A stretch of DNA of 62,533 nucleotides. Origin: Candidatus Nitrosocosmicus agrestis. Lineage in GTDB: Archaea; Thermoproteota; Nitrososphaeria; Nitrososphaerales; Nitrososphaeraceae. This document shows positions 35,842-44,974 of the stretch, in pieces. The stretch covers positions 1-62,533 of the forward strand of contig NZ_VUYS01000021.1 of assembly GCF_008389435.1 (NCBI RefSeq), in the 5' to 3' direction. The stretch's first letter is position 1; each line of letters opens with the position of its first letter. Position numbers and translations under genes: made by a program. The notes under the pieces were generated by a model. The model saw only the letters and a list, made by a program, of their open reading frames with translations. It did not search any database and was not told the origin of the DNA.

Positions 35842-36963
35842 TTGACTTCAAAAAACGGTGATCTTTCTCCTGAAGAAAAGATAGAACAAATAAGACAAAG
35901 GAAGAAAGAAGGAATAGATATTCCACTCAATAATCAAGTACAGGGTAAGAAGAACTCTACTCTATTCGAAGATGTTGTTTTATTACATTCTGCTTTACCT
36001 GAACTAGATTATGATAAAATCGATTTAACTACTACTTTTCTTAAAGCGAAATTCTCTGCACCAATAATTATTGATTCAATGACTGGAGGAACCGATGAAG
36101 CCACAATTATTAATAAGAGACTGGGTCATATCGCTGAAAAATATGGACTCGGAATGGGTTTGGGAAGCCAGAGAGCCGGATTAAGGAGTGAAAAACTGGT
36201 TGAGAGCTATTCAGTAGCCAGAACCAATGCACCGAATGCTTTTTTGATTGCTAATATAGGAGGTGCACAACTAGCAGAAGGGCTGACTAAAGAAGAAGTC
36301 TTTAGGATTATCAAAATGATAGATGCTAATGCTTTGGCCATACATCTAAACCCATTACAAGAGTTAATTCAACCCGAAGGTGAACCTAAATTCGCTGGTG
36401 TATTAAAAAAGATTCAAGACCTGATTGAAGCTGTTGATATTCCTGTAATAGTAAAAGAAGTAGGTTCTGGAATTTCAGATAGAGTTGCTGTAAAACTTGA
36501 ACAAGTTGGGACTCATTGCATTAATGTTGCGGGCTCAGGTGGCACTAGTTGGGCTGGAATTGAAAAGATTAGGGCAGATAATGTAAATGATTACATCAAA
36601 GGCGAATTAGGTAAATTATTTTGGGACTGGGGTATACCAACGGCCCTTAGTATTATAATGACCTCACAAGTCGTAAAAATACCAATTATAGCATCCGGTG
36701 GATTGAGAAATGGCATGGAGATAGCAAAGTCGATTGTTTTGGGGGCTAACATGAGTGCAATGGCATACCCATTTCTTAAGAAAGCTTCAGAGTCTGAGGA
36801 AAACTTGGATGAATTCACACAACTTGTCATAGCACAACTAAAAAGTACCATGTTCTTGGTCGGCTCTGGAAACATCGAGTCTTTAAAAAATACAAGATAT
36901 ATATTGAAAGAAAATTTAGCAAGTATGTTAAATGATTATGAGCTCAGAAGAGATAGTCAATGA
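35842..36963 (+). CDS. fni: Type 2 isopentenyl-diphosphate delta-isomerase (FMN-dependent)
   Basis: A 373-residue protein from TTG 35842. Signatures are APIIIDSMTGGTDEATIINK, GLGMGLGSQRAGL, HLNPLQELIQPEGEP (diphosphate/Mg site), IVKEVGSGISDRVAVKL and IIASGGLRNGMEIAKSI (FMN phosphate site). It converts IPP to DMAPP. The last 32 bases overlap the next gene. Confidence 0.95.
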   Translation: MTSKNGDLSPEEKIEQIRQRKKEGIDIPLNNQVQGKKNSTLFEDVVLLHSALPELDYDKIDLTTTFLKAKFSAPIIIDSMTGGTDEATIINKRLGHIAEKYGLGMGLGSQRAGLRSEKLVESYSVARTNAPNAFLIANIGGAQLAEGLTKEEVFRIIKMIDANALAIHLNPLQELIQPEGEPKFAGVLKKIQDLIEAVDIPVIVKEVGSGISDRVAVKLEQVGTHCINVAGSGGTSWAGIEKIRADNVNDYIKGELGKLFWDWGIPTALSIIMTSQVVKIPIIASGGLRNGMEIAKSIVLGANMSAMAYPFLKKASESEENLDEFTQLVIAQLKSTMFLVGSGNIESLKNTRYILKENLASMLNDYELRRDSQ

Positions 36964-37945
36964 AATTAGTAATGTGGCTTCTGAAATAAATCGATTTATC
37001 AATGAAAATGTCTCTGGTAAACCAGATGAGCTGTACTTATCATCTTTACACTACATAAAAAGTGGTGGAAAAAGACTTCGGCCATTTATGGCAGTCAAAT
37101 CAAGTGAGTTATTCAATGGAACTCTTGAATCAGCCCTTCCTGCAGCTTGTGCAGTGGAACTTATTCACAATTTTACTTTAGTACATGATGATATAATGGA
37201 TAACGATAACATTCGACACAATGTACCTACCGTACATCGCCAATTTGGGATTCCTCTGGCTATTTTGTCAGGTGATGTGTTGTTCTCTAAGGCATTTCAT
37301 TTAATTTCTTTTAATGGAAAAAAATCGAATATCCAAGAATCTAGATTATTAACTATGATTGAATTGCTTTCATCGGCCTGTATGGATGTATGCGAGGGAC
37401 AGGCATTGGATATTAAGATGGCAAAAGATGTTGATTTTTCTTCAAAGGAACAGTATATTGAGATGATAGGAAAAAAAACAGCTGCCTTGTTTAGGGTTTC
37501 ATGCGAGCTAGGGACTCTCTCCTCGAAAGATTTCACAAGAAATGATTTGGAAAATTTATCGGAATATGGTGAAAAAATTGGAATTTCTTTTCAACTAATT
37601 GACGATCTAATTGGTATTCATGGAGATACTCAAATAACCGGAAAATTTGTTGGTAATGATATTCGAGAAGGTAAAAAAACTTTACCTATACTATTAGCAT
37701 TTGAAAGTTTAGACACCAAAGGAAGAGAGGAATTAACTTCAGTTTTTGGAAACCCCAATTCTACTAACAGTGAAATTGAATTAGTAGTTGAAAAGATATC
37801 TAAAAGCAGCATTGATGAGGAAGTACGAAATATCGCCAATACTTTCACACAATCAGCATTTGATAAATTGTCAATTTATGATAATTCAAGAGCAAAAAGC
37901 TCACTTGAAAGATCAGCCAGATTTATCGTTGAACGGAGTCTTTAA
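36932..37945 (+). CDS. Polyprenyl (geranylgeranyl-type) diphosphate synthase
   Basis: A 337-residue protein from ATG 36932 (a second ATG lies six bases on), overlapping fni. The first Asp-rich motif is LVHDDIMDND (DDxxD) and the second lies in FQLIDDLIGI; SGGKRLRPFMAV binds the diphosphate of IPP. The residues before the first motif (LIHNFTL) do not let me fix chain length, but C20 for archaeal lipids is most likely. Confidence 0.9.
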   Translation: MIMSSEEIVNEISNVASEINRFINENVSGKPDELYLSSLHYIKSGGKRLRPFMAVKSSELFNGTLESALPAACAVELIHNFTLVHDDIMDNDNIRHNVPTVHRQFGIPLAILSGDVLFSKAFHLISFNGKKSNIQESRLLTMIELLSSACMDVCEGQALDIKMAKDVDFSSKEQYIEMIGKKTAALFRVSCELGTLSSKDFTRNDLENLSEYGEKIGISFQLIDDLIGIHGDTQITGKFVGNDIREGKKTLPILLAFESLDTKGREELTSVFGNPNSTNSEIELVVEKISKSSIDEEVRNIANTFTQSAFDKLSIYDNSRAKSSLERSARFIVERSL

Positions 37946-37951
37946 GCAATC

Positions 37952-39847
37952 TTGATACCAGACGAAAAGTTTGTCAATACAATAAAAATAATTGCTCTAA
38001 AAAATGCTTTAGACTTTGACAATATAATAAAATTAGAGGTAGTCATCTCAAAGTCATTCTCATTTTCAAAATTTTTAAAAGAAAATAAAAATGTCAAGGA
38101 TTTTATTCCTGATATAAAAGAAATTGTAAAAGCCCTTGACCCGTTAACAATTGAAGACAAAAGGAAATTACATAAAGAGCTATTGACCAGCGGTAATAGC
38201 TATTTAAGCAATGACAGCAGCCTTAGCAAAGGCCCTAGTACAGCTACCTCATCAAAAGCAATACTGGAAGAATCCCTTGATAAAGGTGTTTCATCTCAGA
38301 AAATTCCTAAATTATCCAAAAAATTTATGGAATTTGAGCTGCCTGATTTAGAAGACGCAGTAGATGGAGCCGTTGTGACTCGGTTTCCACCAGAACCAAA
38401 TGGTTATCCTCACGTTGGACATGCTAAGGCAGCTATAATTGATGAGGAATATGCAAAGAAATATCACGGCAAGTTGATTTTACGTTATGATGATACGAAT
38501 CCGCTGAAGGAAAAACTTGAATATTATGATGCAATACGGGATGGTCTTGATTGGTTACAGGTAAAACCTCAATTGATCAAGAATACGTCTGATGATATTG
38601 AAAAACTCTATGACTATGCCCGAAAGCTTATTGAAAAGAATTTTGCATATGTTTGTACTTGCGCACCCGAACTGATAAAAGAAAATAGAATAAAGTCCGT
38701 AGCCTGTGATTGTACACTTAACTCCGTTAAAGATAACTTGGCTAAATTCCAAAGTATGATTTTGTCAGAACCCGAAAGCAGAAAATCTATTTTAAGATAC
38801 AGGGGGAATATGGCGAGTCTAAATACCGCAATGAGAGACCCTACGCTTTTTAGGTCAATAGAGGGTGGCAATCATCCCAAGGTAGGTACAAAGTATTCTT
38901 TATGGCCCACCTACGATTTTGCAGCTCCAATCGAGGATAGTTTGGATGGAGTAACACATGCCTTAAGAACAAAAGAATATGAATTGCGAAATGAACTATA
39001 CTATTCAATTTTAGATAACCTTGGTTTAGTTAAGCCTAAATTAATTGAATTTTCTCGGCTTGAATTCGAAGGTATTCCGGTTTCAAAAAGAAAAATTACT
39101 CCTCTAATCGAGCAAGGGGTAATTAATAGATGGGATGATCCCAGGTTACCTACACTATTGGCTCTAAAAAGACGGGGTTTTCTTCCAGAGGCTATTAGAA
39201 AATTCGTACTCTCACTTAGTATCACTTTGTCTGAAACAAAACCTTCTATCGAAATACTAGAATCCTTTAACCGCAAATTATTAGATCCTATATCATTGAG
39301 GCTCTTTTTCGTTAGAAATCCAGTTAAACTGTTAATTGATTCATTGGGTATTAATTCAACCGAGCTTAAAAATCACCCGACCTTGGATATGGGTCGAAGA
39401 CAAGTGTCGGTTGAAAATATAATTTATATATCTAACGATGATGCAATTAGAATTAAAACTGGAGATACATTAAGATTAATGGACCTGTGCAATATTGAGA
39501 TTTTATCAATAAAAAATTCCACCAATGACAAACATGGTGATTCCACTGATAATGGTGATTATAAAACTAATGAAAGAATAATTCTTGCAAAAAATGTTGG
39601 AAATGAAATAAGTCACAGTATTCCAAAAATTCAATGGGTTTCTGATATGGACAAGGTAAGTTTCACTATCCTAAAACCACTGCCTCTTTACAAGGGGGAC
39701 AACTATAATGAAAACAATTTGATAGTTGATACTGGATATGCTGAGTCTTATGCCTCAACACTTCCTGTTGGAACCTCTATTCAATTCGTACGGTACGGTT
39801 TTTGTAGGATTGATGACCATAAAACTGCAGTTTTTACTCATAGGTGA
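37952..39847 (+). CDS. gltX: Glutamyl-tRNA synthetase, archaeal type
   Basis: A 631-residue protein from TTG 37952, six bases after the synthase. A helical N-terminal part of about 110 residues precedes the catalytic core. The core has FPPEPNGYPHVGHAKAAIID (HIGH-type motif), LRYDDTNP, a Cys motif (CTCAPE, later CDCT) and VSKRK as the KMSKS equivalent. A beta-barrel anticodon-binding domain follows. It charges tRNA-Glu, and probably also tRNA-Gln for later amidation as in most archaea. Confidence 0.95.
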   Translation: MIPDEKFVNTIKIIALKNALDFDNIIKLEVVISKSFSFSKFLKENKNVKDFIPDIKEIVKALDPLTIEDKRKLHKELLTSGNSYLSNDSSLSKGPSTATSSKAILEESLDKGVSSQKIPKLSKKFMEFELPDLEDAVDGAVVTRFPPEPNGYPHVGHAKAAIIDEEYAKKYHGKLILRYDDTNPLKEKLEYYDAIRDGLDWLQVKPQLIKNTSDDIEKLYDYARKLIEKNFAYVCTCAPELIKENRIKSVACDCTLNSVKDNLAKFQSMILSEPESRKSILRYRGNMASLNTAMRDPTLFRSIEGGNHPKVGTKYSLWPTYDFAAPIEDSLDGVTHALRTKEYELRNELYYSILDNLGLVKPKLIEFSRLEFEGIPVSKRKITPLIEQGVINRWDDPRLPTLLALKRRGFLPEAIRKFVLSLSITLSETKPSIEILESFNRKLLDPISLRLFFVRNPVKLLIDSLGINSTELKNHPTLDMGRRQVSVENIIYISNDDAIRIKTGDTLRLMDLCNIEILSIKNSTNDKHGDSTDNGDYKTNERIILAKNVGNEISHSIPKIQWVSDMDKVSFTILKPLPLYKGDNYNENNLIVDTGYAESYASTLPVGTSIQFVRYGFCRIDDHKTAVFTHR

Positions 39848-39859
39848 AAAATATTCAGA

Positions 39860-40732
39860 ATGAAAATAGCTAGAATACGACTAAAAAAAAATTCAATGGA
39901 AACTTATGGAATCGTATCAGATGATTTCAAGAGGATAATTACAAAGGAACATATCCAAGAGGACACTGGAATTCCAATCCCGCCTAAAATAAAAGAATTT
40001 TTGTTTGATGGATGGTTGGCGGAAATAACAAACAGTGATTTAAAAATGGATGGTGGACTCTCTTTAGAAGAAGTAGAGTTATTAGCACCCTTGCCGGATC
40101 CACCGAAAATAATTTGTCTTGCTTTTAACTACTACGATCATGCCAGGGACGCCGGACTTACCCCTTCTGAAGAGCCAGTCATATTTTTGAAGCCGAGAAC
40201 TGCACTGAATACTCCGCACGGTGATGTAATTTCTCCTTCGTATGTGAAAAGGTTAGACTATGAAGCAGAAATCGCAGTTGTTATGGGATCTCAAGTGAAA
40301 AAGGTATCTGAAGAACAATCTCTTGATTCTATCTTTGGATATATGGTGTTTCACGATGTCTCTGCACGAGATATTCAGTTTCGTGACAAACAGTTTACGC
40401 GTGGCAAAGGAATTGACACATTTGCACCATGTGGACCATGGATTACTACAAAAGACGAAATTAAAGATCCTCAGAATTTGCGAATTACAACTAAGGTCAA
40501 TGGAGAAATTAGACAAAATTCATCAAGCAGCAATATGGTCATTCCCATAAAGAAAATAATTTCATCTCTGAGCAATCTGATGACTATCGAACCAGGTGAT
40601 ATTATTTCAACAGGCACTCCTGCTGGTGTTGCCATGTCAATGAAGGAGCCACGGTATTTAAAACAAGATGATATAGTTGAAATATCTATTGAATGCCTCG
40701 GTACGATTAGAAACAAGATTCAATTCGTTTAA
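39860..40732 (+). CDS. Fumarylacetoacetate hydrolase-family protein
   Basis: A 290-residue protein from ATG 39860, 12 bases after gltX. CLAFNYYDHARDAG, FLKPRTALN, RLDYEAEIAVVMG (metal-binding glutamates), GYMVFHDVSARDIQ and STGTPAGVAM are family signatures. Members hydrolyse or decarboxylate acyl-pyruvates and related diketo acids with Mg2+. The substrate here is unknown. Confidence 0.9.
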   Translation: MKIARIRLKKNSMETYGIVSDDFKRIITKEHIQEDTGIPIPPKIKEFLFDGWLAEITNSDLKMDGGLSLEEVELLAPLPDPPKIICLAFNYYDHARDAGLTPSEEPVIFLKPRTALNTPHGDVISPSYVKRLDYEAEIAVVMGSQVKKVSEEQSLDSIFGYMVFHDVSARDIQFRDKQFTRGKGIDTFAPCGPWITTKDEIKDPQNLRITTKVNGEIRQNSSSSNMVIPIKKIISSLSNLMTIEPGDIISTGTPAGVAMSMKEPRYLKQDDIVEISIECLGTIRNKIQFV

Positions 40733-40824
40733 CTGAATTCATGTACATTTACAAAGTAGGTTTTCTCTTGTATCTGTATATAGGTGATGGGACGAGTACT
40801 ACTTCTACTAATACTATTTTTTAT

Positions 40825-41139
40825 TTACTTGTTTGAATCACCATTATTTTTTAGTGATGTTTTTAGCTCAGATTCTAGTATGGATATGTATTGTTTGTAG
40901 GTTTCTAATAGTTGCTCTCGAATGTTTGCTAATTGCATAGAAAGGTTTAGGGCTTTAACACAACTTTCAAGGGATCTTTCAGTTACAAAGTTTTCCATCT
41001 CCAATCTAAATTTCCTTACAATCTCTCTTTGCTCGTCGCTGCTTTCTTCGATTGACTTTATTATGGGCTTCAAATTATTGTTAAGAATCTTTGTTTCTTT
41101 AGTTGGATTTTGACTGTTATCCTTTTTCCTTAGAAACAT
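40825..41139 (-). CDS. Coiled-coil hypothetical protein, 104 residues
   Basis: ATG 41139. Mostly helical with heptad-like charged stretches (SIEESSDEQREIVRKFRLEM, LANIREQLLETYKQYISILE). The N-terminus is basic (FLRKKDNSQNPTKETK). No signal peptide. It is convergent with the FAH gene and divergent from the geranylgeranyl reductase. A structural or partner-binding role is possible but unproven. Confidence 0.6.
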   Translation of the reverse strand: MFLRKKDNSQNPTKETKILNNNLKPIIKSIEESSDEQREIVRKFRLEMENFVTERSLESCVKALNLSMQLANIREQLLETYKQYISILESELKTSLKNNGDSNK

Positions 41140-41454
41140 AGTTAATTTAACAAGCCCATAGTTATTTCTGTTTTAGCATGCAATATCAATATGAATTTGG
41201 ACTACCAAATATCTATTTTGAGTTGATTGTCTTTTATATGATGACAAAAAAAGGTATTGTATATCTATTTGACTAATCTAATGTCATTTGCCATATGAAT
41301 AGGTAAATAAAAAACGAGATACCTGCTAAATTTATCAGGTTCGGGCTCCAAATGCCTAGACAATTTATTTATCTACCTTTACCTAAACGTCCAATTATTG
41401 CACTCTTACAAAACTATAAAACTATAAAACTTTGATTTAGAGTGAAATCAATTT
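41140..41454. other. Divergent intergenic region, no gene seen
   Basis: AT-rich; it must hold promoters for the coiled-coil gene and the geranylgeranyl reductase. A short tandem of aaaactat occurs at about 41409-41430. Confidence 0.5.
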
Positions 41455-42663
41455 TTGAGATATGACATTTCTATCGTGGGGGGCGGGCCTGCTGGACTTT
41501 CGGCCGCCTATGCCGCAGCAAAACATGGCGCAAAAGTTGTTCTTTTTGAAAAAGATCCCTCCATCGGCCATAATGTACGAACAAGTGGTGTTAGCTGGAT
41601 AAAAGAGATGAATGAATTTGGGATTACAGACCAATATTTTAATCCGATCCGAAACTTCTCTTTCATATCGCCAGGCAACGAAATCAAAATTTCAGGGGAT
41701 AAAAATTCTGCATGTGTTCTGGATGTAAAAAAAACTTACCAATTGCTTGCTAGTTTGGCTGCTTCTGAAGGTTGTGAAATATATATCAAAAGCCAAGTAA
41801 TTGATGTTTCGCATAAAAAAGATGATAAATTTAATTTACTTAGGGTTAGTACTCCACAAGGGCAGTTGGATGTCGAGTCTACCCTTGTCATTGATGCATC
41901 GGGTTTTAACAGTGTCGTTGCAAAAAAACTCGGATTAGTAACGGAATGGAAGCGCTATGGTGTGGGTGCCGAATATGAGTGTTATTGTGATGGTGTTGAC
42001 GCAGAAACTTTGGTGTTAATGGTTGGCAACAAATATTCTGAAGCAGGGTACGCCTGGGTTTTTCCTTTGTCTAAAAACAGGGTAAGAATAGGTGTCGGCA
42101 TAGGAAAACCCGATTCTAGTGTAGATCCGTTGAAAAAATTAAATTCGATTATTCAGAATCGTGAACCTCCACTCACGGCTTTGGGCAAAATACAACCACT
42201 CGAGCTTCACTATGGTCTTATTCCAAACCAAGGATTGAGAACAAAATGCACTTTTGATGGGCTGATCATGGTTGGAGACACAGTGGGTCAAGCTAATCCA
42301 CTTGTGCTAGAGGGAATAAGATATGCGATAGAGTTTGGTAGATTGGCTGGAAAGATAGGGGCAGAGTCTCTTCATTCTAATTCTACAGCCGAATCTTTGA
42401 AACCTTATGAGACCGCAAACCAGGAGATTTTAGAAAAAAAAATAAAATCTGCGCTAAAAGTTCAAGGAAGATGGCTAGGGCTATCGGATTCGGAGTGGGA
42501 CAAAGAAATTGAAATAATAAAAGGATTGTCGATAGATGAATTCTTGGACTTTATAAAATCTGATTTTACTGCTTCTAAGATGTTAAAACTTGCTTTAAAT
42601 CACCCAAGGTTGATAGCAAAGCAACTATTTAGCCTTGTACTAAATAAGAATAATAACACTTGA
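41455..42663 (+). CDS. Geranylgeranyl reductase-family FAD enzyme (lipid saturation)
   Basis: A 402-residue protein from TTG 41455. The N-terminal FAD fold is ISIVGGGPAGLSAAYAAAKH then VVLFEKD. A second site includes VIDASGFNS and MVGDTVGQANPLVLEGIRYA, the family signature near the flavin. Archaeal members saturate the double bonds of geranylgeranyl chains in membrane lipids. It lies near the isoprenoid cluster but is separated by the coiled-coil gene, so it is its own unit. Confidence 0.9.
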   Translation: MRYDISIVGGGPAGLSAAYAAAKHGAKVVLFEKDPSIGHNVRTSGVSWIKEMNEFGITDQYFNPIRNFSFISPGNEIKISGDKNSACVLDVKKTYQLLASLAASEGCEIYIKSQVIDVSHKKDDKFNLLRVSTPQGQLDVESTLVIDASGFNSVVAKKLGLVTEWKRYGVGAEYECYCDGVDAETLVLMVGNKYSEAGYAWVFPLSKNRVRIGVGIGKPDSSVDPLKKLNSIIQNREPPLTALGKIQPLELHYGLIPNQGLRTKCTFDGLIMVGDTVGQANPLVLEGIRYAIEFGRLAGKIGAESLHSNSTAESLKPYETANQEILEKKIKSALKVQGRWLGLSDSEWDKEIEIIKGLSIDEFLDFIKSDFTASKMLKLALNHPRLIAKQLFSLVLNKNNNT

Positions 42664-42699
42664 TGTATTGGAAACAGAATTGAAAGTTTGATACTAATT

Positions 42700-42861
42700 T
42701 CAGCATCCACTCCCATCAGATTCTATTTGATAGGCAAAAAAAGGCGTTAACATTATCTTTTCACCGCCAAAATGGTAATTCAGCTGCTTGTAAAGCCTCC
42801 ACGATGTGAGTACATATGTACTTGACTCTTCAATAAGGGTGGTTAAGATTTGCAAATTCAT
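42700..42861 (-). CDS. Small conserved-looking protein, 53 residues
   Basis: ATG 42861 to TGA 42700, convergent with the reductase. It reads NLQILTTLIEESSTYVLTSW, then RLYKQLNYHFGGEKIMLTPF and FAYQIESDGSGC. The composition is clearly protein-like (Trp, Tyr, Gly, Pro at sensible places), unlike chance AT-rich frames. Amphipathic helix then mixed strand. Function unknown. Confidence 0.55.
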   Translation of the reverse strand: MNLQILTTLIEESSTYVLTSWRLYKQLNYHFGGEKIMLTPFFAYQIESDGSGC

Positions 42862-43379
42862 TGTGCTGGGGATTATTTAGACTCAAATTGAATAAATCGA
42901 TGAGGTAACGGGAGGGGACAGTATATGTCAATCATACTTTTGGAGACAAGTATGTAAGAAGACGTATCAAAAAAATAAGGGTATTTTCTTTAAATATATT
43001 TTTTGATATTATTACTATAATTACTATATCGTATTTTAGTAGAATTTGACTCATTGTAGAGGGGATGAAAAGAGATACATGTATCACAATATTATAATGA
43101 ATCAACCATAAATATACTATATAATAATCAAATTTGCTTATAAAGGAATTATTTACTACCCTCTTGTTAACTGCGCGGTTTTTTTCACCTTAGAGGAGTT
43201 ATATCTAAGACAATTGCTATATCTTTTTTTTGGACTATCAATTCGTATTTTAATACAAGTGGGTAGGGGGTTGCTTATCTGCCTAACTATTCGATATCTG
43301 CTATCACAGGGACTTTTGTAATTTGGTTTGTCATTTCGCTGGGTGACCAAAAAAATTCTCTGTATCTTGATTCATTTTA
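42862..43379. other. Upstream region of the complex I operon, no gene supported
   Basis: About 0.5 kb holding the likely nuo promoter. Noted inside are a 12-bp perfect palindrome (gatacatgtatc, 43074-43085) and a loose A/T hairpin at about 42967-43010. A 64-codon minus frame at 43156-43350 looks like chance. Confidence 0.45.
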
Positions 43380-43820
43380 TTGGTTACAAACGCCGTCAGC
43401 CTAACAATAAGATATTTATATCTTCTATTCTCAGCCACTTTTAATTTGGCAGGAGAAACCGCTACACAATTTCTTCCAATTTTATACTTGTTTGGATTTG
43501 GAATCTTGGCCGGAGTTCCCTCAATTGTCTTGTCCCGTTTATTGATGACCAGGAGAAGATATAATCCGGTTAAATTCCTTCCAATGGAGTGTGGTCAAGT
43601 TCCTTCAGGAGGAGGAAGATCACATTTCATGATGCAATATTATTCGTATATCCTGATGTTCGTTGTTTTTGACGTAATGTCTATTTTCCTGTACGCGTGG
43701 GGTACTACATTCTTTTCAATTCCAAGGGAAGCAACATTACCGATGATAGGATTTCTGGGTATAATGTTTGCAGCAATGGGGTATGCACTGTTTTTGGCAG
43801 GGAGGAAAGGAATTTGGTAA
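43380..43820 (+). CDS. nuoA: Complex I subunit A
   Basis: A 146-residue membrane protein from TTG 43380 with three hydrophobic segments. The conserved loop PMECGQVPSGGGRSHFMMQY lies between helices 1 and 2, and FDVMSIFLYAWGTTFF follows. Part of the membrane arm next to the quinone site. First gene of the A-B-C-D-H-I-J-K-M-L-N set. Confidence 0.95.
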   Translation: MVTNAVSLTIRYLYLLFSATFNLAGETATQFLPILYLFGFGILAGVPSIVLSRLLMTRRRYNPVKFLPMECGQVPSGGGRSHFMMQYYSYILMFVVFDVMSIFLYAWGTTFFSIPREATLPMIGFLGIMFAAMGYALFLAGRKGIW

Positions 43821-43881
43821 AATGGCAAAGCACAATAGGTATTAATAACTTGAACTCTCAAAGATTACCAAGTGTAGAGGT

Positions 43882-44397
43882 ATGATAAAAGATCTCGTTA
43901 ACCCTACCAATTTTAATGTTTTAGTGTCAAAGCTAGGTGATGTTCTTGTCAAAGCTTTGGATGAACCTTTAGGATATGCTATTAACTGGGGACGTGTTTG
44001 GTCCCTGTGGCCTGTTCACTTGGAGACTGCATGTTGCAGTGTAGAATTCGGTGGAGTGTCTAGCCCTCGTTATGATGCTGAAAGGTTTGGTGTTCTGGAG
44101 GCATTTGGTTCGTTGCGTCAATGTGATCTCATTGTGGTTCAGGGAACCGTAACAAGAAAGATGGCTCCTAGGCTGCGAATGGTTTATGATCAAATGCCAG
44201 AACCAAAGTATGTAATAGCTATGGGGGCCTGTGCTATTACTGGCGGACTATATCTTGACTCTTACAATGTTTTGCCTGGATGTGACAGTATTATTCCTGT
44301 TGATGTATATGTCCCAGGATGTCCTCCGAGACCTGAGACTTTGATTCAAGGAACCATGTTATTGCAAGAAAAAATTAAAAGGTCGAAAATAAAATAA
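43882..44397 (+). CDS. nuoB: Complex I subunit B (N2 cluster)
   Basis: A 171-residue protein. The [4Fe-4S] N2 ligands are Cys51-Cys52 (HLETACCSVEFGG), Cys117 (AMGACAITGG) and Cys147 (YVPGCPPRPE). N2 hands electrons to quinone. Its last base overlaps the nuoC ATG, indicating translational coupling. Confidence 0.95.
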   Translation: MIKDLVNPTNFNVLVSKLGDVLVKALDEPLGYAINWGRVWSLWPVHLETACCSVEFGGVSSPRYDAERFGVLEAFGSLRQCDLIVVQGTVTRKMAPRLRMVYDQMPEPKYVIAMGACAITGGLYLDSYNVLPGCDSIIPVDVYVPGCPPRPETLIQGTMLLQEKIKRSKIK

Positions 44398-44969
44398 TGG
44401 AAAAAGCAAATTCAAATTCAAATTCAAATTCAAATTCAAATTCAAATAATAATAATAATATCGGTCAATCTCAAGCGATTGAAGTCAGGGACAATGACAA
44501 TTATCCTCTGTCTAAAGAAATAATCTCTTCTCTTTCAATCAACTTTGGTGAAAAAGTCAAAGTCGTTTACAAAAAAGAGTTTCGCTCCAAATTAATGGTG
44601 GCTCCGGAAAATCTCGTGGAGACGGCCCTGTTCTTGCGAAACAATCATGGGTTTGATCATGCCGAATCAGCATCAGGAACTGATTATCCTGCTGATAACG
44701 AAATTGAGTTAAACTATCACTTGGGTTCCTATAGCAATATTGATTATTATCCTTACATTGTTATTCTGTCCACAAGAGTTAATAGGGATGACCCAAAATC
44801 GAACAGTTTGATAAATATATTTCCAAGCGTAGAGTATCATGAACGCGAGACATATGAAATGCTCGGAGTTTATTTCTTGGGGCATCCAAGGAATGAGCGA
44901 TTTATTTTGCCTGAGGATTGGGCAGATATACCTCCTTTGAGGAAGGACTTTAGGATCAAGGGGAGATAA
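44397..44969 (+). CDS. nuoC: Complex I subunit C with Asn/Ser-repeat N-terminus
   Basis: A 190-residue protein. The core is a standard 30-kDa subunit: LVETALFLRNNHGFDHAES, VILSTRVNRDDPKSN, FPSVEYHERETYEMLGVYF and EDWADIPPLRKDF. The first 27 residues are low complexity (six SN pairs then Asn run) coded by a hexanucleotide repeat, not part of the usual fold. The peripheral arm near subunit D is its place. Confidence 0.95.
   Translation: MEKANSNSNSNSNSNSNNNNNIGQSQAIEVRDNDNYPLSKEIISSLSINFGEKVKVVYKKEFRSKLMVAPENLVETALFLRNNHGFDHAESASGTDYPADNEIELNYHLGSYSNIDYYPYIVILSTRVNRDDPKSNSLINIFPSVEYHERETYEMLGVYFLGHPRNERFILPEDWADIPPLRKDFRIKGR
44408..44446 (+). repeat. Hexanucleotide microsatellite in nuoC (aaattc, six copies plus aaa)
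   Basis: Six perfect copies of aaattc, followed by a short aat tract (to about 44460). Slippage would change the protein by two residues per unit without a frameshift. Confidence 0.95.
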
Positions 44970-44974
44970 ATGGA

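Noticed and set aside
42809-42822. 14-bp perfect palindrome agtacatatgtact
   Set aside because: It lies inside the small coding frame 42700-42861, and isolated short palindromes are common in AT-rich DNA.
43156-43350. 64-codon minus-strand frame before nuoA
   Set aside because: No motif, and it lies in the probable promoter and leader region of the nuo operon.
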